Of a DNA stretch of 64,000 nt, positions 54,318-62,321 are shown one piece after another; positions within the stretch are counted from its first letter, which is position 1, and each line of letters opens with the position of its first letter. This DNA is from Kiloniellaceae bacterium (lineage in GTDB: Bacteria > Pseudomonadota > Alphaproteobacteria > Kiloniellales > Kiloniellaceae): the NCBI GenBank assembly GCA_021776195.1, contig JAJFGK010000125.1, forward strand, positions 41,699-105,698. Reading direction: 5' to 3'. Made by a program: the position numbers and the translations under genes. Under the pieces are notes generated by a model. The model was not told the DNA's origin. It did no database searches and was given only the letters and a program-made list of their open reading frames with translations.

Positions 54318-55022
54318 CTAGTACTCGGCGAGCAGGCGGCCGAAGCCGGCGATCTTGTCGACGATGCCAACGGCCCGCAGGGTCTGCCAGTAGACGGCGG
54401 CGTTGCAGGCGACGATGGGTTTGCCGGTCTCCTGTTCCAGCTCCTCGATCAAGGCAACGACGGGGAGCGCGGTTCCGACCTGGAGGATGGCGTCGCAGTC
54501 GGCCTCGGCAAGCCGATGAAAGACGCGGCGGATTTCCGCCAGAGAGGTCTCGCAGATGGCGGGCAGCGAGGGCGCTTCGGTGCCCATGATCGCCACCACC
54601 TCGAAGCCGGCTTCCTCGGTGTTGGCCTTGACGATCTGGTCGATCTCGGCGTTGAAGGGCGTGACCACGGCCAGGCGCTTGGCATCCAGGGCGCGCAGAG
54701 CGGCGTGATCGGCGCCCGAGGCGTTGAAGACCGGGATTCCGATGGCCTCGGCGAGCTCGCCGCAGCGCGCCGCGAGCTTGGCCACGCCGCCGGGCCCCGC
54801 ATCGGTCGTCAAGCCGACGGCCAGGGCGATCGGATTGCAGTCCATCAGCTTTTCGGCCTCGGCGATCAGATCGTCGGAGATCTCGGCGCCACCCAGACGG
54901 AAGCGCTGCATCTGATTGGTGACGCCTTGCGGGCGCAAGAGTTCCAGTTCGGGCTGAACCACCGTGTTCATGGCCGGGGTCATGACGCCGATGACGCCGC
55001 GCGGGGCTAGGGTGTCGGTCAT
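54318..55022 (-). CDS. Asp/Glu racemase superfamily protein, AMDase/maleate isomerase-like
   Basis: 234 aa. Opens RGVIGVMTPAMNTVVQPELEL as maleate isomerase/arylmalonate decarboxylase relatives do. The C-terminal catalytic cysteine is in KPIVACNAAVYW. The first cysteine site, normally Cys in racemases and maleate isomerases, is Gly here (AVGLTTDAGPGG), the arrangement found in arylmalonate decarboxylase. Cofactor-free decarboxylation or isomerisation is possible. TAA of the SRPBCC gene directly abuts this ATG (TAAATG). Confidence 0.82.
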   Translation of the reverse strand: MTDTLAPRGVIGVMTPAMNTVVQPELELLRPQGVTNQMQRFRLGGAEISDDLIAEAEKLMDCNPIALAVGLTTDAGPGGVAKLAARCGELAEAIGIPVFNASGADHAALRALDAKRLAVVTPFNAEIDQIVKANTEEAGFEVVAIMGTEAPSLPAICETSLAEIRRVFHRLAEADCDAILQVGTALPVVALIEELEQETGKPIVACNAAVYWQTLRAVGIVDKIAGFGRLLAEY

Positions 55023-55460
55023 TTATCGCTGTCCCTTCAGTGTGTCATTCAGTCCGCGCATGCCGTCGCGGTAGATCTGCTCGCCGACAATGGCCCGCAG
55101 TTCGGACGCATCCTCGGCGGCACAGTCGAACTCCCCCTGCCAAATGCCCAGGGTCTTGTCGCCGTCGGTGACGGGGATGAAGCGGTGCGTGGAGACATAG
55201 TTGCTGCAGGGCAGCGGGCTTTCGATGATGTCGTAGCTATAGAAACGCTCGAGATCCGAATGGGCCAGCAAGGTTTCGCGAAAGACCGCGCCGTCCGCGA
55301 TATCGAGCCGACGAATCGAGCCGACGCTTGTCGGGCTGCCGGATTCCATGCGCGCCGCCTCAACCGCCGGGTTCCAACCGGCGACGCCGTCAAAGGCGCG
55401 CACCAGGGCCCACACCTGTGCGATCGGGGCGTCGATGATGACGCTGGTGAAGACCTTCAT
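55023..55460 (-). CDS. SRPBCC (START/PYR-like) family protein
   Basis: 145 aa. KVFTSVIIDAPIAQVWALVRAFDGVAGWNPAV is the classical START of SRPBCC (Bet v 1-like) proteins, with a helix-grip hydrophobic cavity. YSYDIIESPLPCSNYVSTHRF and WQGEFDCAAED follow the plant PYR/Polyketide_cyc2 pattern. It may bind or act on a hydrophobic or amine intermediate of the operon. ATG 55460 overlaps the mttB-like stop by 4 nt. Confidence 0.82.
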   Translation of the reverse strand: MKVFTSVIIDAPIAQVWALVRAFDGVAGWNPAVEAARMESGSPTSVGSIRRLDIADGAVFRETLLAHSDLERFYSYDIIESPLPCSNYVSTHRFIPVTDGDKTLGIWQGEFDCAAEDASELRAIVGEQIYRDGMRGLNDTLKGQR

Positions 55461-56989
55461 GCGCTTTTTTCCTCCCTTTCCAGTCTGATGGGAAAGCGTG
55501 CCCGAATGCGTTGATCGGCGGCGGGCGCCAGATAATCAGGGGCGTCGGCGGCGAGGATTGCCGCGACCCGGTCGCGAGCCCGCGACCAGATCGACCGGCT
55601 GCCGGTTTCGATCCAGTCGTCGACGCTTTGCCGGTCGCCGAGCCGTGGGTAGAGATACTCGGTTTTCATGAGGGCCAGGGTCTGGGCCTCGCCCAGGTAG
55701 TGGCCTTCCCCGGTGACCACGCGCTCAATCGTCGTCAGATCGAGCAGGTCTCCGGTCACCTCGATCCCGCGCACCGAGCGCAGGATGGCACCGCACATCT
55801 CGTCGTCGATCACCAGGGCCTCCGGTGATGCCACCATGATGGAGCCCAGCATACCGACCGACAGGTTGATCATGTCGGCCCCGGCCTGGGCGGCCAACGC
55901 GACGGTGTAGCCCTTCTCGTAGCCGGCCTGGGCATCGGCGATTTTGGAATCGGTCATTCCAGCCGACACGGTCGAGGGCAGGCGCAGATGCAGCAGCAAC
56001 TGCGCCGCGGCTGCGTTGGCCACGGCGGCCTCGCCGCTGCCGCCGCTCATGGCGCCGGTTCTGAGATCCGAAATAAACGGCATGAAGGCGAAGATGCAAG
56101 GGTGGCCCGGCGCCAGGGCGTCGACCACCATCATGCCGGCAAGGCTTTCGGCCAGGCCCTGCGCCAGGGCGCCGGCGAGAGAGGCCGGACTGGTCGCGCC
56201 GGCCTGACCCGCCGAGCAGATTTGCAGCGGCATCCCGGCGGCGATGGCCGCGCGCATGATACCGACACCTTCTTCCGCGAAGCGCAGGGGCGGCACCACA
56301 TGCACCACGATGGCCATGCAGAAGGGCTGTTTGCGAAAGCCGCCGTCGCGGTCGAGGGCAAGATCGAAAAGCCGGACCACCGGATCGACATGGGAGGCGT
56401 CGTCGAAGCTGACGCCGATCGGTTTACCGGTCGCCCGCAGACAGGCATAGGCGGTGTTGATGTCGAGCTCGAGAGGCGTTGCCATGTCCCGCGCCACCAG
56501 GGGCCGGACGCCATAGTGAATATTGGGACAGCGGTCCAACACCCGCATCATGGCATAGAGATCCGCGAGGCCGGAGTCGCGGAAATCGCCGCTCGTGGCA
56601 TCGAGCACCTGGACGGCCGCGCCGCCGGTCCCGATGTGGACGCGGCCGCCGCCGACCTGAAGGCCCCGGTTCTCCTGGAATCCGGGAAGCGCGACGCTGC
56701 GGGCGGCGCGTCCCAAGGCGCCTTCGACAGAACGGCGTGCAAAGAGGATGCGCCCGTCGTCGCGGGTGCGCGCGCCGGTCTCTGTCAGCCGACCGCGCAA
56801 CCAGTCGGGCGCGCCGGCGATACCGATGGTGGCCAGGATCGCAAAGGCCCGGTCGACGATCAGGGCGAGGTCTTGGTCGGTCAACGGACGAAAGCGGCCG
56901 CCGGCGAAAGTCTTTCCTTCGCTGGCCGAGGGGTCTCCGCGATCCGGCGCGGATCGCCCTTTATCCCTGCGCCGCGCCTGTCTTGCCAT
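55457..56989 (-). CDS. MttB-family (trimethylamine methyltransferase-like) protein, non-pyrrolysine
   Basis: 510 aa. TIM-barrel MttB superfamily: DRAFAILATIGIAGAPDWL, GFQENRGLQVGGGRVHIGTGG, NIHYGVRPLVARDM and SGGSGEAAVANAAAAQLLLHLRLPS. The frame has no internal TAG, so no pyrrolysine, as in glycine betaine/proline betaine methyltransferases (MtgB type). Those hand a methyl group to a corrinoid protein; none is encoded here. First gene of the minus operon mttB-SRPBCC-AMDase-DMGDH. ATG 56989. Confidence 0.88.
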   Translation of the reverse strand: MARQARRRDKGRSAPDRGDPSASEGKTFAGGRFRPLTDQDLALIVDRAFAILATIGIAGAPDWLRGRLTETGARTRDDGRILFARRSVEGALGRAARSVALPGFQENRGLQVGGGRVHIGTGGAAVQVLDATSGDFRDSGLADLYAMMRVLDRCPNIHYGVRPLVARDMATPLELDINTAYACLRATGKPIGVSFDDASHVDPVVRLFDLALDRDGGFRKQPFCMAIVVHVVPPLRFAEEGVGIMRAAIAAGMPLQICSAGQAGATSPASLAGALAQGLAESLAGMMVVDALAPGHPCIFAFMPFISDLRTGAMSGGSGEAAVANAAAAQLLLHLRLPSTVSAGMTDSKIADAQAGYEKGYTVALAAQAGADMINLSVGMLGSIMVASPEALVIDDEMCGAILRSVRGIEVTGDLLDLTTIERVVTGEGHYLGEAQTLALMKTEYLYPRLGDRQSVDDWIETGSRSIWSRARDRVAAILAADAPDYLAPAADQRIRARFPIRLEREEKSA

Positions 56990-57048
56990 GGTATTTCCCC
57001 GCGGCCGTCTTGCCTCGTCGCGGTCGATACTGGGCGGCAGTTTCGCAG

Positions 57049-57066
57049 GAATGAATTCAGTAATTC
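57049..57066. promoter_or_regulatory. Candidate operator upstream of the MttB-family operon
   Basis: GAATGAATTCAG (57049-57060) overlaps the palindrome GAATT-CAGT-AATTC (57053-57066) in an AT-rich patch 60 nt before the mttB-family ATG. It resembles the CTGAATGGAATTC (minus-strand) sequence upstream of the lysR gene. Confidence 0.4.
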
Positions 57067-57130
57067 GCTCGATTTGATGAATGAAATTACAAAAGTCTGG
57101 GCCTTTCCAGCCTGCCGGAGCGTGGTTCCC

Positions 57131-57979
57131 TCAGACGGTCCTGAGCCCGCCGAAAGGCACGACCTTGTTGTCGGCGTCATGACCGATGTCGGCGCGGCCG
57201 AGGTAGGGGATGCCCGAGCGCGCGCACCAGTGGGCGACGATCTCCTCTTCGGTTCGGGCGAAGTCCGGGCTGTTCGGCGGAATCGCGCTGCAGCGGCCGA
57301 GCCGTATTCCGGCCACGGCGCGAATGCCGGGATTGCTGGTGATGTGGAACAGGAAGCGGTCGATCCGGTAGTGCTGTTCCGAGACCTCCTCCAGCATCAG
57401 GACGTGATCGCCCAAATCGGGCTGCAGGGGGGTGCCGATAATCTGGCTGAGGGTGGCCAGGTTGAAGGCGATGGTCTTGGCCCCGCCGGAGACGCTTGGC
57501 TCCAAGCTGTCCGGTGCCGCCTCGACCAGATAGGCCAGGGCCCGGGCCACCGCCGCCTCGCCGCCGGCGCGCCGGATGTCGGCTGGCATCGGGCCGTGGG
57601 CCAGGCCGGTGAGCCCCGCCTTGTAGAGCCCGGCCATCAGGCTGCCGGTATCGCTGTAGCCGAGATAGCGCTTGTGCCTTGCCGGTTCTTCGAGCCCGGC
57701 GATTGCCTGTTCGGCCATGCGGCAGGCCCCATAGCCGCCGCGCGCGAACCAGAGGGCCGCATAGCTCGGATCGTTGGCAATCTCCAGGAAGGCGGCGGCC
57801 CGCGTGGCGTCGTCGCCGGCGAAATGGCCCGACGCGGCAAAGCACTGGGGATGGAAGGCAATCTCCTCGAGCCGGTCGCCATGGCGGTCGCGGGCCAGGG
57901 CCTCGACGCGCCCGGCAATGTCCTGGTCGATGGACGAGGCCGGCGCCATGACACCGATTTTCAGTTTTGCTCCGGCCAC
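57131..57979 (-). CDS. ldcA: LD-carboxypeptidase (peptidase S66)
   Basis: 282 aa. Removes the terminal D-Ala from recycled murein tetrapeptide in the cytoplasm. Catalytic serine in [11 protein letters not shown], the glutamate in [15 protein letters not shown] and the histidine in [12 protein letters not shown] form the S66 triad. [17 protein letters not shown] is the usual N-terminus. GTG 57979 follows GGAG. Head-to-head with mpl 62 nt away; both work in peptidoglycan recycling. Confidence 0.9.
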   Translation of the reverse strand: MAGAKLKIGVMAPASSIDQDIAGRVEALARDRHGDRLEEIAFHPQCFAASGHFAGDDATRAAAFLEIANDPSYAALWFARGGYGACRMAEQAIAGLEEPARHKRYLGYSDTGSLMAGLYKAGLTGLAHGPMPADIRRAGGEAAVARALAYLVEAAPDSLEPSVSGGAKTIAFNLATLSQIIGTPLQPDLGDHVLMLEEVSEQHYRIDRFLFHITSNPGIRAVAGIRLGRCSAIPPNSPDFARTEEEIVAHWCARSGIPYLGRADIGHDADNKVVPFGGLRTV

Positions 57980-58041
57980 GCGAAGACTCCTCGATTTTGG
58001 CTTTCTTGTCAGACCCGCCCGGCCGCTATAGGTATCAGCCC

Positions 58042-59451
58042 ATGAGCCAGAGCCGGCAATATTTTTTCTGCGGCATCGGTGGCAGCGGAATGTTGCCGCT
58101 GGCCCTGATCCTTCGGGCCCAGGGTCATAGGGTGGAAGGCTCCGACCGCTCGCTGGACCAGGGACGCACGGCGCAGAAATTCGATTTTCTGCGCGGCCAG
58201 GGCATCGCGCTGCATCCGCAGGACGGCAGCGGCATGGCGCGCCCGGAGCAGATCCTCGTCGTATCGGCGGCGGTCGAGGAGACCGTGCCCGATGTCCAGT
58301 CGGCGCGCCGCCTGGGCGCCACGCCGATCACCCGCGCCGCCTTGCTGGCGGAGCTGTTCAACGCGGCCAAACGCAGCGTCGCCATCGCCGGCACCAGCGG
58401 CAAGTCGACCACCACCGGGATGATCGGCTGGATGTTGGAAAAGGCGGGACGGAAACCGACCGTCATGAACGGCGCGGTGATGAAGAACTTCGTCACCCCG
58501 GCGCTGCCCTTTGCCAGTGCCCTGGTCGGAGACAGCGGTCTCTTTGTCAGCGAGGTCGATGAAAGCGACGGCTCGATTGCCCTCTTCCGGCCCGGTGTCG
58601 GGGTCCTGACCAACATGGCCCACGACCACAAATCGCTGGAAGAACTGCGCGTCTTGTTTGCCGGTTTCGCCGACCGGGCGGCGAGCGTGGTGCTCAATCT
58701 CGACAATGCCGAGACCGCGGCCCTGGCGGCGGGCCCGGCGCCCGAAAAGACGATCACCTTCGGTCTCGTGCAGCCCGCCGCGCGCTTTCACGCCGTCGAT
58801 CTCGCGCCGGCACCGGGCGGGATCGTCTTTACCGCCGGCGACCGCGAGACCGGCGCCGCGGTTCAGGTGCGGCTGCCGGTTCCCGGCGCGCACAACGTCG
58901 CCAATGCACTCGCCGCGCTCGCCGCCGCCAGCGCCTGCGGGCTGGCGCTGGAAGACGCCGCGCCGGCCCTCGACAGCTTCGCCGGTCTGCGTCGTCGACT
59001 CGAGGTCGTCGGCTGTGCCGGGGGCGTGACCGTGATCGACGATTTCGCCCACAATCCCGACAAGATCCAGGCCAGCCTTGCCACGCTGGGTTCCTTTCCC
59101 GGGCGTCTCCTGATCATGTTCCAGCCCCATGGCTTCCGGCCGTTGCGGCTGATGCGCGAGGCCTTTGTCGCGAGCTTCGTCGCTGGCCTGCGCCCCGAGG
59201 ACGTACTGATCATGCCCGATCCGGTCTATTTCGGTGGGACTGTCGCGCGGGATATCTCCAGCAAGGATATCACGCAGGCAGTGCAAGAAGGGGGCCGCGC
59301 GGCCTTCGCCTTTGCCGAGCGCGACGCCTGTGGCGAAAAGCTGGTGGAGCTTGCCAGACCCGGCGATCGGGTCGTCATCATGGGCGCGCGCGACGATACG
59401 CTTTCCCTCTTTGCGGCCGATTTGCTGGCCCGTTTCGCGAAATCGGCCTGA
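58042..59451 (+). CDS. mpl: UDP-N-acetylmuramate:murein peptide ligase-type Mur ligase
   Basis: 469 aa. Mur ligase of the MurC/Mpl branch: [29 protein letters not shown]-loop [45 protein letters not shown] and [14 protein letters not shown]. Next to ldcA, recycling of the murein peptide is the simplest role; MurC itself normally sits in the dcw cluster. ATG 58042 chosen because it directly precedes the conserved [10 protein letters not shown]; an in-frame upstream ATG-less extension is not family-like. Confidence 0.82.
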   Translation: MSQSRQYFFCGIGGSGMLPLALILRAQGHRVEGSDRSLDQGRTAQKFDFLRGQGIALHPQDGSGMARPEQILVVSAAVEETVPDVQSARRLGATPITRAALLAELFNAAKRSVAIAGTSGKSTTTGMIGWMLEKAGRKPTVMNGAVMKNFVTPALPFASALVGDSGLFVSEVDESDGSIALFRPGVGVLTNMAHDHKSLEELRVLFAGFADRAASVVLNLDNAETAALAAGPAPEKTITFGLVQPAARFHAVDLAPAPGGIVFTAGDRETGAAVQVRLPVPGAHNVANALAALAAASACGLALEDAAPALDSFAGLRRRLEVVGCAGGVTVIDDFAHNPDKIQASLATLGSFPGRLLIMFQPHGFRPLRLMREAFVASFVAGLRPEDVLIMPDPVYFGGTVARDISSKDITQAVQEGGRAAFAFAERDACGEKLVELARPGDRVVIMGARDDTLSLFAADLLARFAKSA

Positions 59452-59671
59452 TCCGGACTGCGGAAAGATGTCGCTTTGGGCCGGTCTGCCTGATAAGCAT
59501 GGACTTGATGAGTCGAACTCCGATGCATAGATGCTTCACGAGCACCTGCCTCATGAGCATGTGACTGTGAGAAATCGCTCGACCAGGTTAAACTAGTCCT
59601 TAACAGGGCGTCGCCAGGATGGGTGACGCGTTACGCCGCGATCTGCGACGCCGCGGTCAAATAAGGAGACG
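59452..59671. other. Intergenic region before the TPR gene
   Basis: 220 bp. Contains several short GCAT/ATGAGCAT-like repeats (59495-59570) that can pair with one another, and TTAAACTAGTCCTTAA, an imperfect palindrome near 59587. TTGATG (59513) with CATAGAT 17 bp on could be a promoter. AAGGAGAC precedes the TPR gene start. Confidence 0.4.
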
Positions 59672-61414
59672 GTGGTGGTCCCTGCCCAAACAACCAAGCG
59701 AAGCGGTGCCGCCCTGGCGGCGGCTCTGGCCCTGGGGCTTTTCCTGCCAGCGGGGCCGCTTGCGGCCGCGGCCGAGCCGGTCGAGGACCAGCCGCCGAAG
59801 ATCGCCTCGCCCTTGGCGGCCTATCTTGCCGGCCTGTCGGCGACCCGCGCCAACGATCTGTCCGTGGCGACCGATTACATGCTCTTGGCCTTGAGCGGCG
59901 ATCCGGGAAATCTAGCCCTGGTGCAGCCGGTCTTTCTCTTGGCTGCCGCCGAGGGACGTCATGAATCCGCCGAGAAGCTGGCGCTGCAACTGATCGAACG
60001 CGAGCCCGACAATGTGGTCGCGCGCACGGTGCTGGCGATCAAGGCGGTGGTCCGCGAGGACTGGCAGGCGGCCGAGGAACACTTCAGCCACTATCCGGCA
60101 CGCGGCGTGGCTTCGGTGCTGGGTCCGCTGCTCTCGGGCTGGGTGGCCTTTGCGGCCGGCAACCTCGAGGAGGGACTGACGCGCGTCCAGGGCTTGGGCG
60201 AAGAGTCCGGTCTGGGCCTGCTGGCCCATATGCACAGCGCACTGATGCTCGACCTCGCGGGCGAGAACGAGCGCGCCGAGGCCGCCTATGAAAAGGCCCT
60301 GTCGAGTTCCGAACACCCGACCATGCGCCTGGCCTGGCTGACCGGGAATTTCTTCGAGCGCGCCGCCAAGCCGGATAAGGCGAAGGCGGTCTACGAGCAG
60401 TTTTTGCGCGGCAGTCGGAACGCCAGCATGGCCGATATCGTGATGCGGCGCCTCGCGGACGGAGAAGCCCCGGACTCCGAGGTCGGAAGTCCCGCCGACG
60501 GACTGGCGGAGGTTCTGTTCAATATCGCCAGTCTGCTGTCGCAGGAACAGGCCGAGGACCTGGCCCTGATGGGCCTGCACCAGGCCCTGCGCCTGAAGCC
60601 CGACTATCCGGTCGCCAGCCTGCTGTTGGGTGAAATCCAGCAGCGCCAGGGCCGCGGCCGGGCGGCGATCGAGACCTACCGGTCGATCTCGCAGACCTCG
60701 CCCTTCGCCTGGCTGGTTCGCCTGAGGACCGCCGAGCTGCTGCAGGACATGAAGCGCATCGACGAGGCGCTGGCGGAACTCGACCATCTGGCGCAGGAAC
60801 GGCCCGATCAGTTCGAACCGCTGTTCCGCAAGGGCAATCTGCTTCGCGCCGAGGAGAAGTTCGCGGCGGCGGTCGAGGCTTATGACGCCGCTGTCGAACG
60901 TGTTTCGGCGATCAAGCCGCAGCACTGGACCTTGCTCTACTATCGCGGTATCGCCTTGGAGCGGTCGAAGCAGTGGGAACGCGCGGAGGCGGATTTTCTG
61001 AAAGCGCTTGAACTGCAGCCAGACCAGCCCTTCGTGATGAACTATCTGGCCTACTCCTGGATCGAGGCGAAAATCCATCTCGACGAGGCCAAGGCCATGC
61101 TGGTGCGCGCCGTCGAGCTGCGGCCGGATGACGGTTACATCGTCGACTCGCTCGGCTGGGTGTATTACCGGCTCGGCGAGTTCGAGAATGCGGTGACCTA
61201 CCTGGAGATGGCGGTCGAGCTGCGCCCGCAGGACCCGGTGATCAACGACCACCTGGGCGATGCTTTCTGGCGGATCGGACGGCGTGCCGAAGCCCGCTTC
61301 CAGTGGCGCCGCGCGCTCAGCCTCGAGCCCGAGGAAGATCAGGTGCCGCTGATCGAAGACAAGATCGAAAAGGGCATGGCTGACAAGTCCGACGAGGACC
61401 TAAGCGATACCTAA
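59672..61414 (+). CDS. Exported TPR-repeat protein
   Basis: 580 aa. Signal peptide (SGAALAAALALGLFLPAGPLAAAA), then at least ten TPR-like helix pairs; the last four are canonical (ALLYY...ALERSKQWERAEADFLKALELQPDQP, ...EAKAMLVRAVELRPDDG, VYYRLGEFENAVTYLEMAVELRPQDP). This architecture is a conserved alphaproteobacterial scaffold protein upstream of ispE. Two adjacent GTG codons (59672, 59675) could start; AAGGAG at 59662 favours either. It ends 10 nt before ispE. Confidence 0.85.
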   Translation: MVVPAQTTKRSGAALAAALALGLFLPAGPLAAAAEPVEDQPPKIASPLAAYLAGLSATRANDLSVATDYMLLALSGDPGNLALVQPVFLLAAAEGRHESAEKLALQLIEREPDNVVARTVLAIKAVVREDWQAAEEHFSHYPARGVASVLGPLLSGWVAFAAGNLEEGLTRVQGLGEESGLGLLAHMHSALMLDLAGENERAEAAYEKALSSSEHPTMRLAWLTGNFFERAAKPDKAKAVYEQFLRGSRNASMADIVMRRLADGEAPDSEVGSPADGLAEVLFNIASLLSQEQAEDLALMGLHQALRLKPDYPVASLLLGEIQQRQGRGRAAIETYRSISQTSPFAWLVRLRTAELLQDMKRIDEALAELDHLAQERPDQFEPLFRKGNLLRAEEKFAAAVEAYDAAVERVSAIKPQHWTLLYYRGIALERSKQWERAEADFLKALELQPDQPFVMNYLAYSWIEAKIHLDEAKAMLVRAVELRPDDGYIVDSLGWVYYRLGEFENAVTYLEMAVELRPQDPVINDHLGDAFWRIGRRAEARFQWRRALSLEPEEDQVPLIEDKIEKGMADKSDEDLSDT

Positions 61415-61424
61415 CTCGTTGGCG

Positions 61425-62294
61425 ATGTCGTCGCGCGTCCTGCGGGCCTGGGCCAAGGTCAATCTGAGCCTGGAACTGGTCGGCCGTCGGGCCGACGGTT
61501 ATCATCTTCTGCAGAGCCTGGTCGTGCGGGTCGCGGTGGGCGATGCCCTGACGCTGGACCCGGCGGCGCGCGACCGACTGGAGCTGGCGATCACCGGGCC
61601 TTTCGCCGCCGGCTTGCCGGGTGGCCCGGCGAACCTGGCCGTCAAGGCAGCGAAGATCCTGCAAGAGCGCTATCGGCCCGACCGGGGCGTTGCCATCACA
61701 CTGGACAAGCAGTTGCCCCACGCCGCCGGGTTGGGCGGCGGCTCGGCCGACGCGGCGGCCGTCCTGAAAGGCTTGAACCTCTTGTGGAATCTAGGCCTCG
61801 ACGAAGAGACCCTGCGCGACATCGCCGCGCCGCTCGGCGCCGATTTGCCGGTCTGTCTGCGCGACGGACCGCAGATCATGGAGGGCATCGGCGAGCGGCT
61901 GCGCGCCTTTTCCGGCCTGCCTGACTTTGCCGTCCTGCTGATTAACCCCGGCATCGAACTGAAAACGGCCGAGGTTTTCGCGGCGCGCCGTGGCACCTTC
62001 TCTGCGCCGCTGGACCCCGATACCGCGCCGCGCGACCGCGCCGGCTTCCTGGCCTGGCTTGCCGCCCAGGGCAACGATCTGCAAGAGCCGGCGATCGCGC
62101 TCTGTCCCGCTATCGCCACGGTTCTGGCGGCAATTGCCGATTGTCGCGGATGCCGCCTGGCCCGCATGTCGGGTAGCGGCGCCAGTTGCTTTGGCCTGTT
62201 CGACACGGTCGACCAGGCCGAATCCGCGGCACGAGCCTTCGGTCTGCAATACCCCGACTGGTGGGTGGCGAGCGCGCCACTCATTGCCGACTGA
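61425..62294 (+). CDS. ispE: 4-diphosphocytidyl-2-C-methyl-D-erythritol kinase
   Basis: 289 aa GHMP kinase, phosphorylates CDP-ME at the 2-hydroxyl in the MEP pathway. N-terminal AWAKVNLSLELVGRRADGYHLLQSL, ATP loop QLPHAAGLGGGSADAAA and C-terminal LARMSGSGASCFGLF. ATG 61425 chosen over TTG 61419. It follows the TPR gene directly, so the pair is probably cotranscribed. Confidence 0.95.
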   Translation: MSSRVLRAWAKVNLSLELVGRRADGYHLLQSLVVRVAVGDALTLDPAARDRLELAITGPFAAGLPGGPANLAVKAAKILQERYRPDRGVAITLDKQLPHAAGLGGGSADAAAVLKGLNLLWNLGLDEETLRDIAAPLGADLPVCLRDGPQIMEGIGERLRAFSGLPDFAVLLINPGIELKTAEVFAARRGTFSAPLDPDTAPRDRAGFLAWLAAQGNDLQEPAIALCPAIATVLAAIADCRGCRLARMSGSGASCFGLFDTVDQAESAARAFGLQYPDWWVASAPLIAD

Positions 62295-62321
62295 ACGATC
62301 GGCCTGGAGCGATCCTCAGAT

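Noticed and set aside
55457..56989. Pyrrolysine-containing trimethylamine methyltransferase
   Set aside because: No in-frame TAG occurs and no pyl genes are in the window.
55988..58045. Open frame of 685 codons on the plus strand opposite the mttB-family and ldcA genes
   Set aside because: It spans two real minus-strand genes and the regulatory gap between them and shows no domain signature.
59452..59671. tRNA or small RNA gene suggested by repeated GCAT/ATGAGCAT segments
   Set aside because: No cloverleaf with a T-loop GTTCGAATC and CCA-type acceptor could be drawn; left as an intergenic region.
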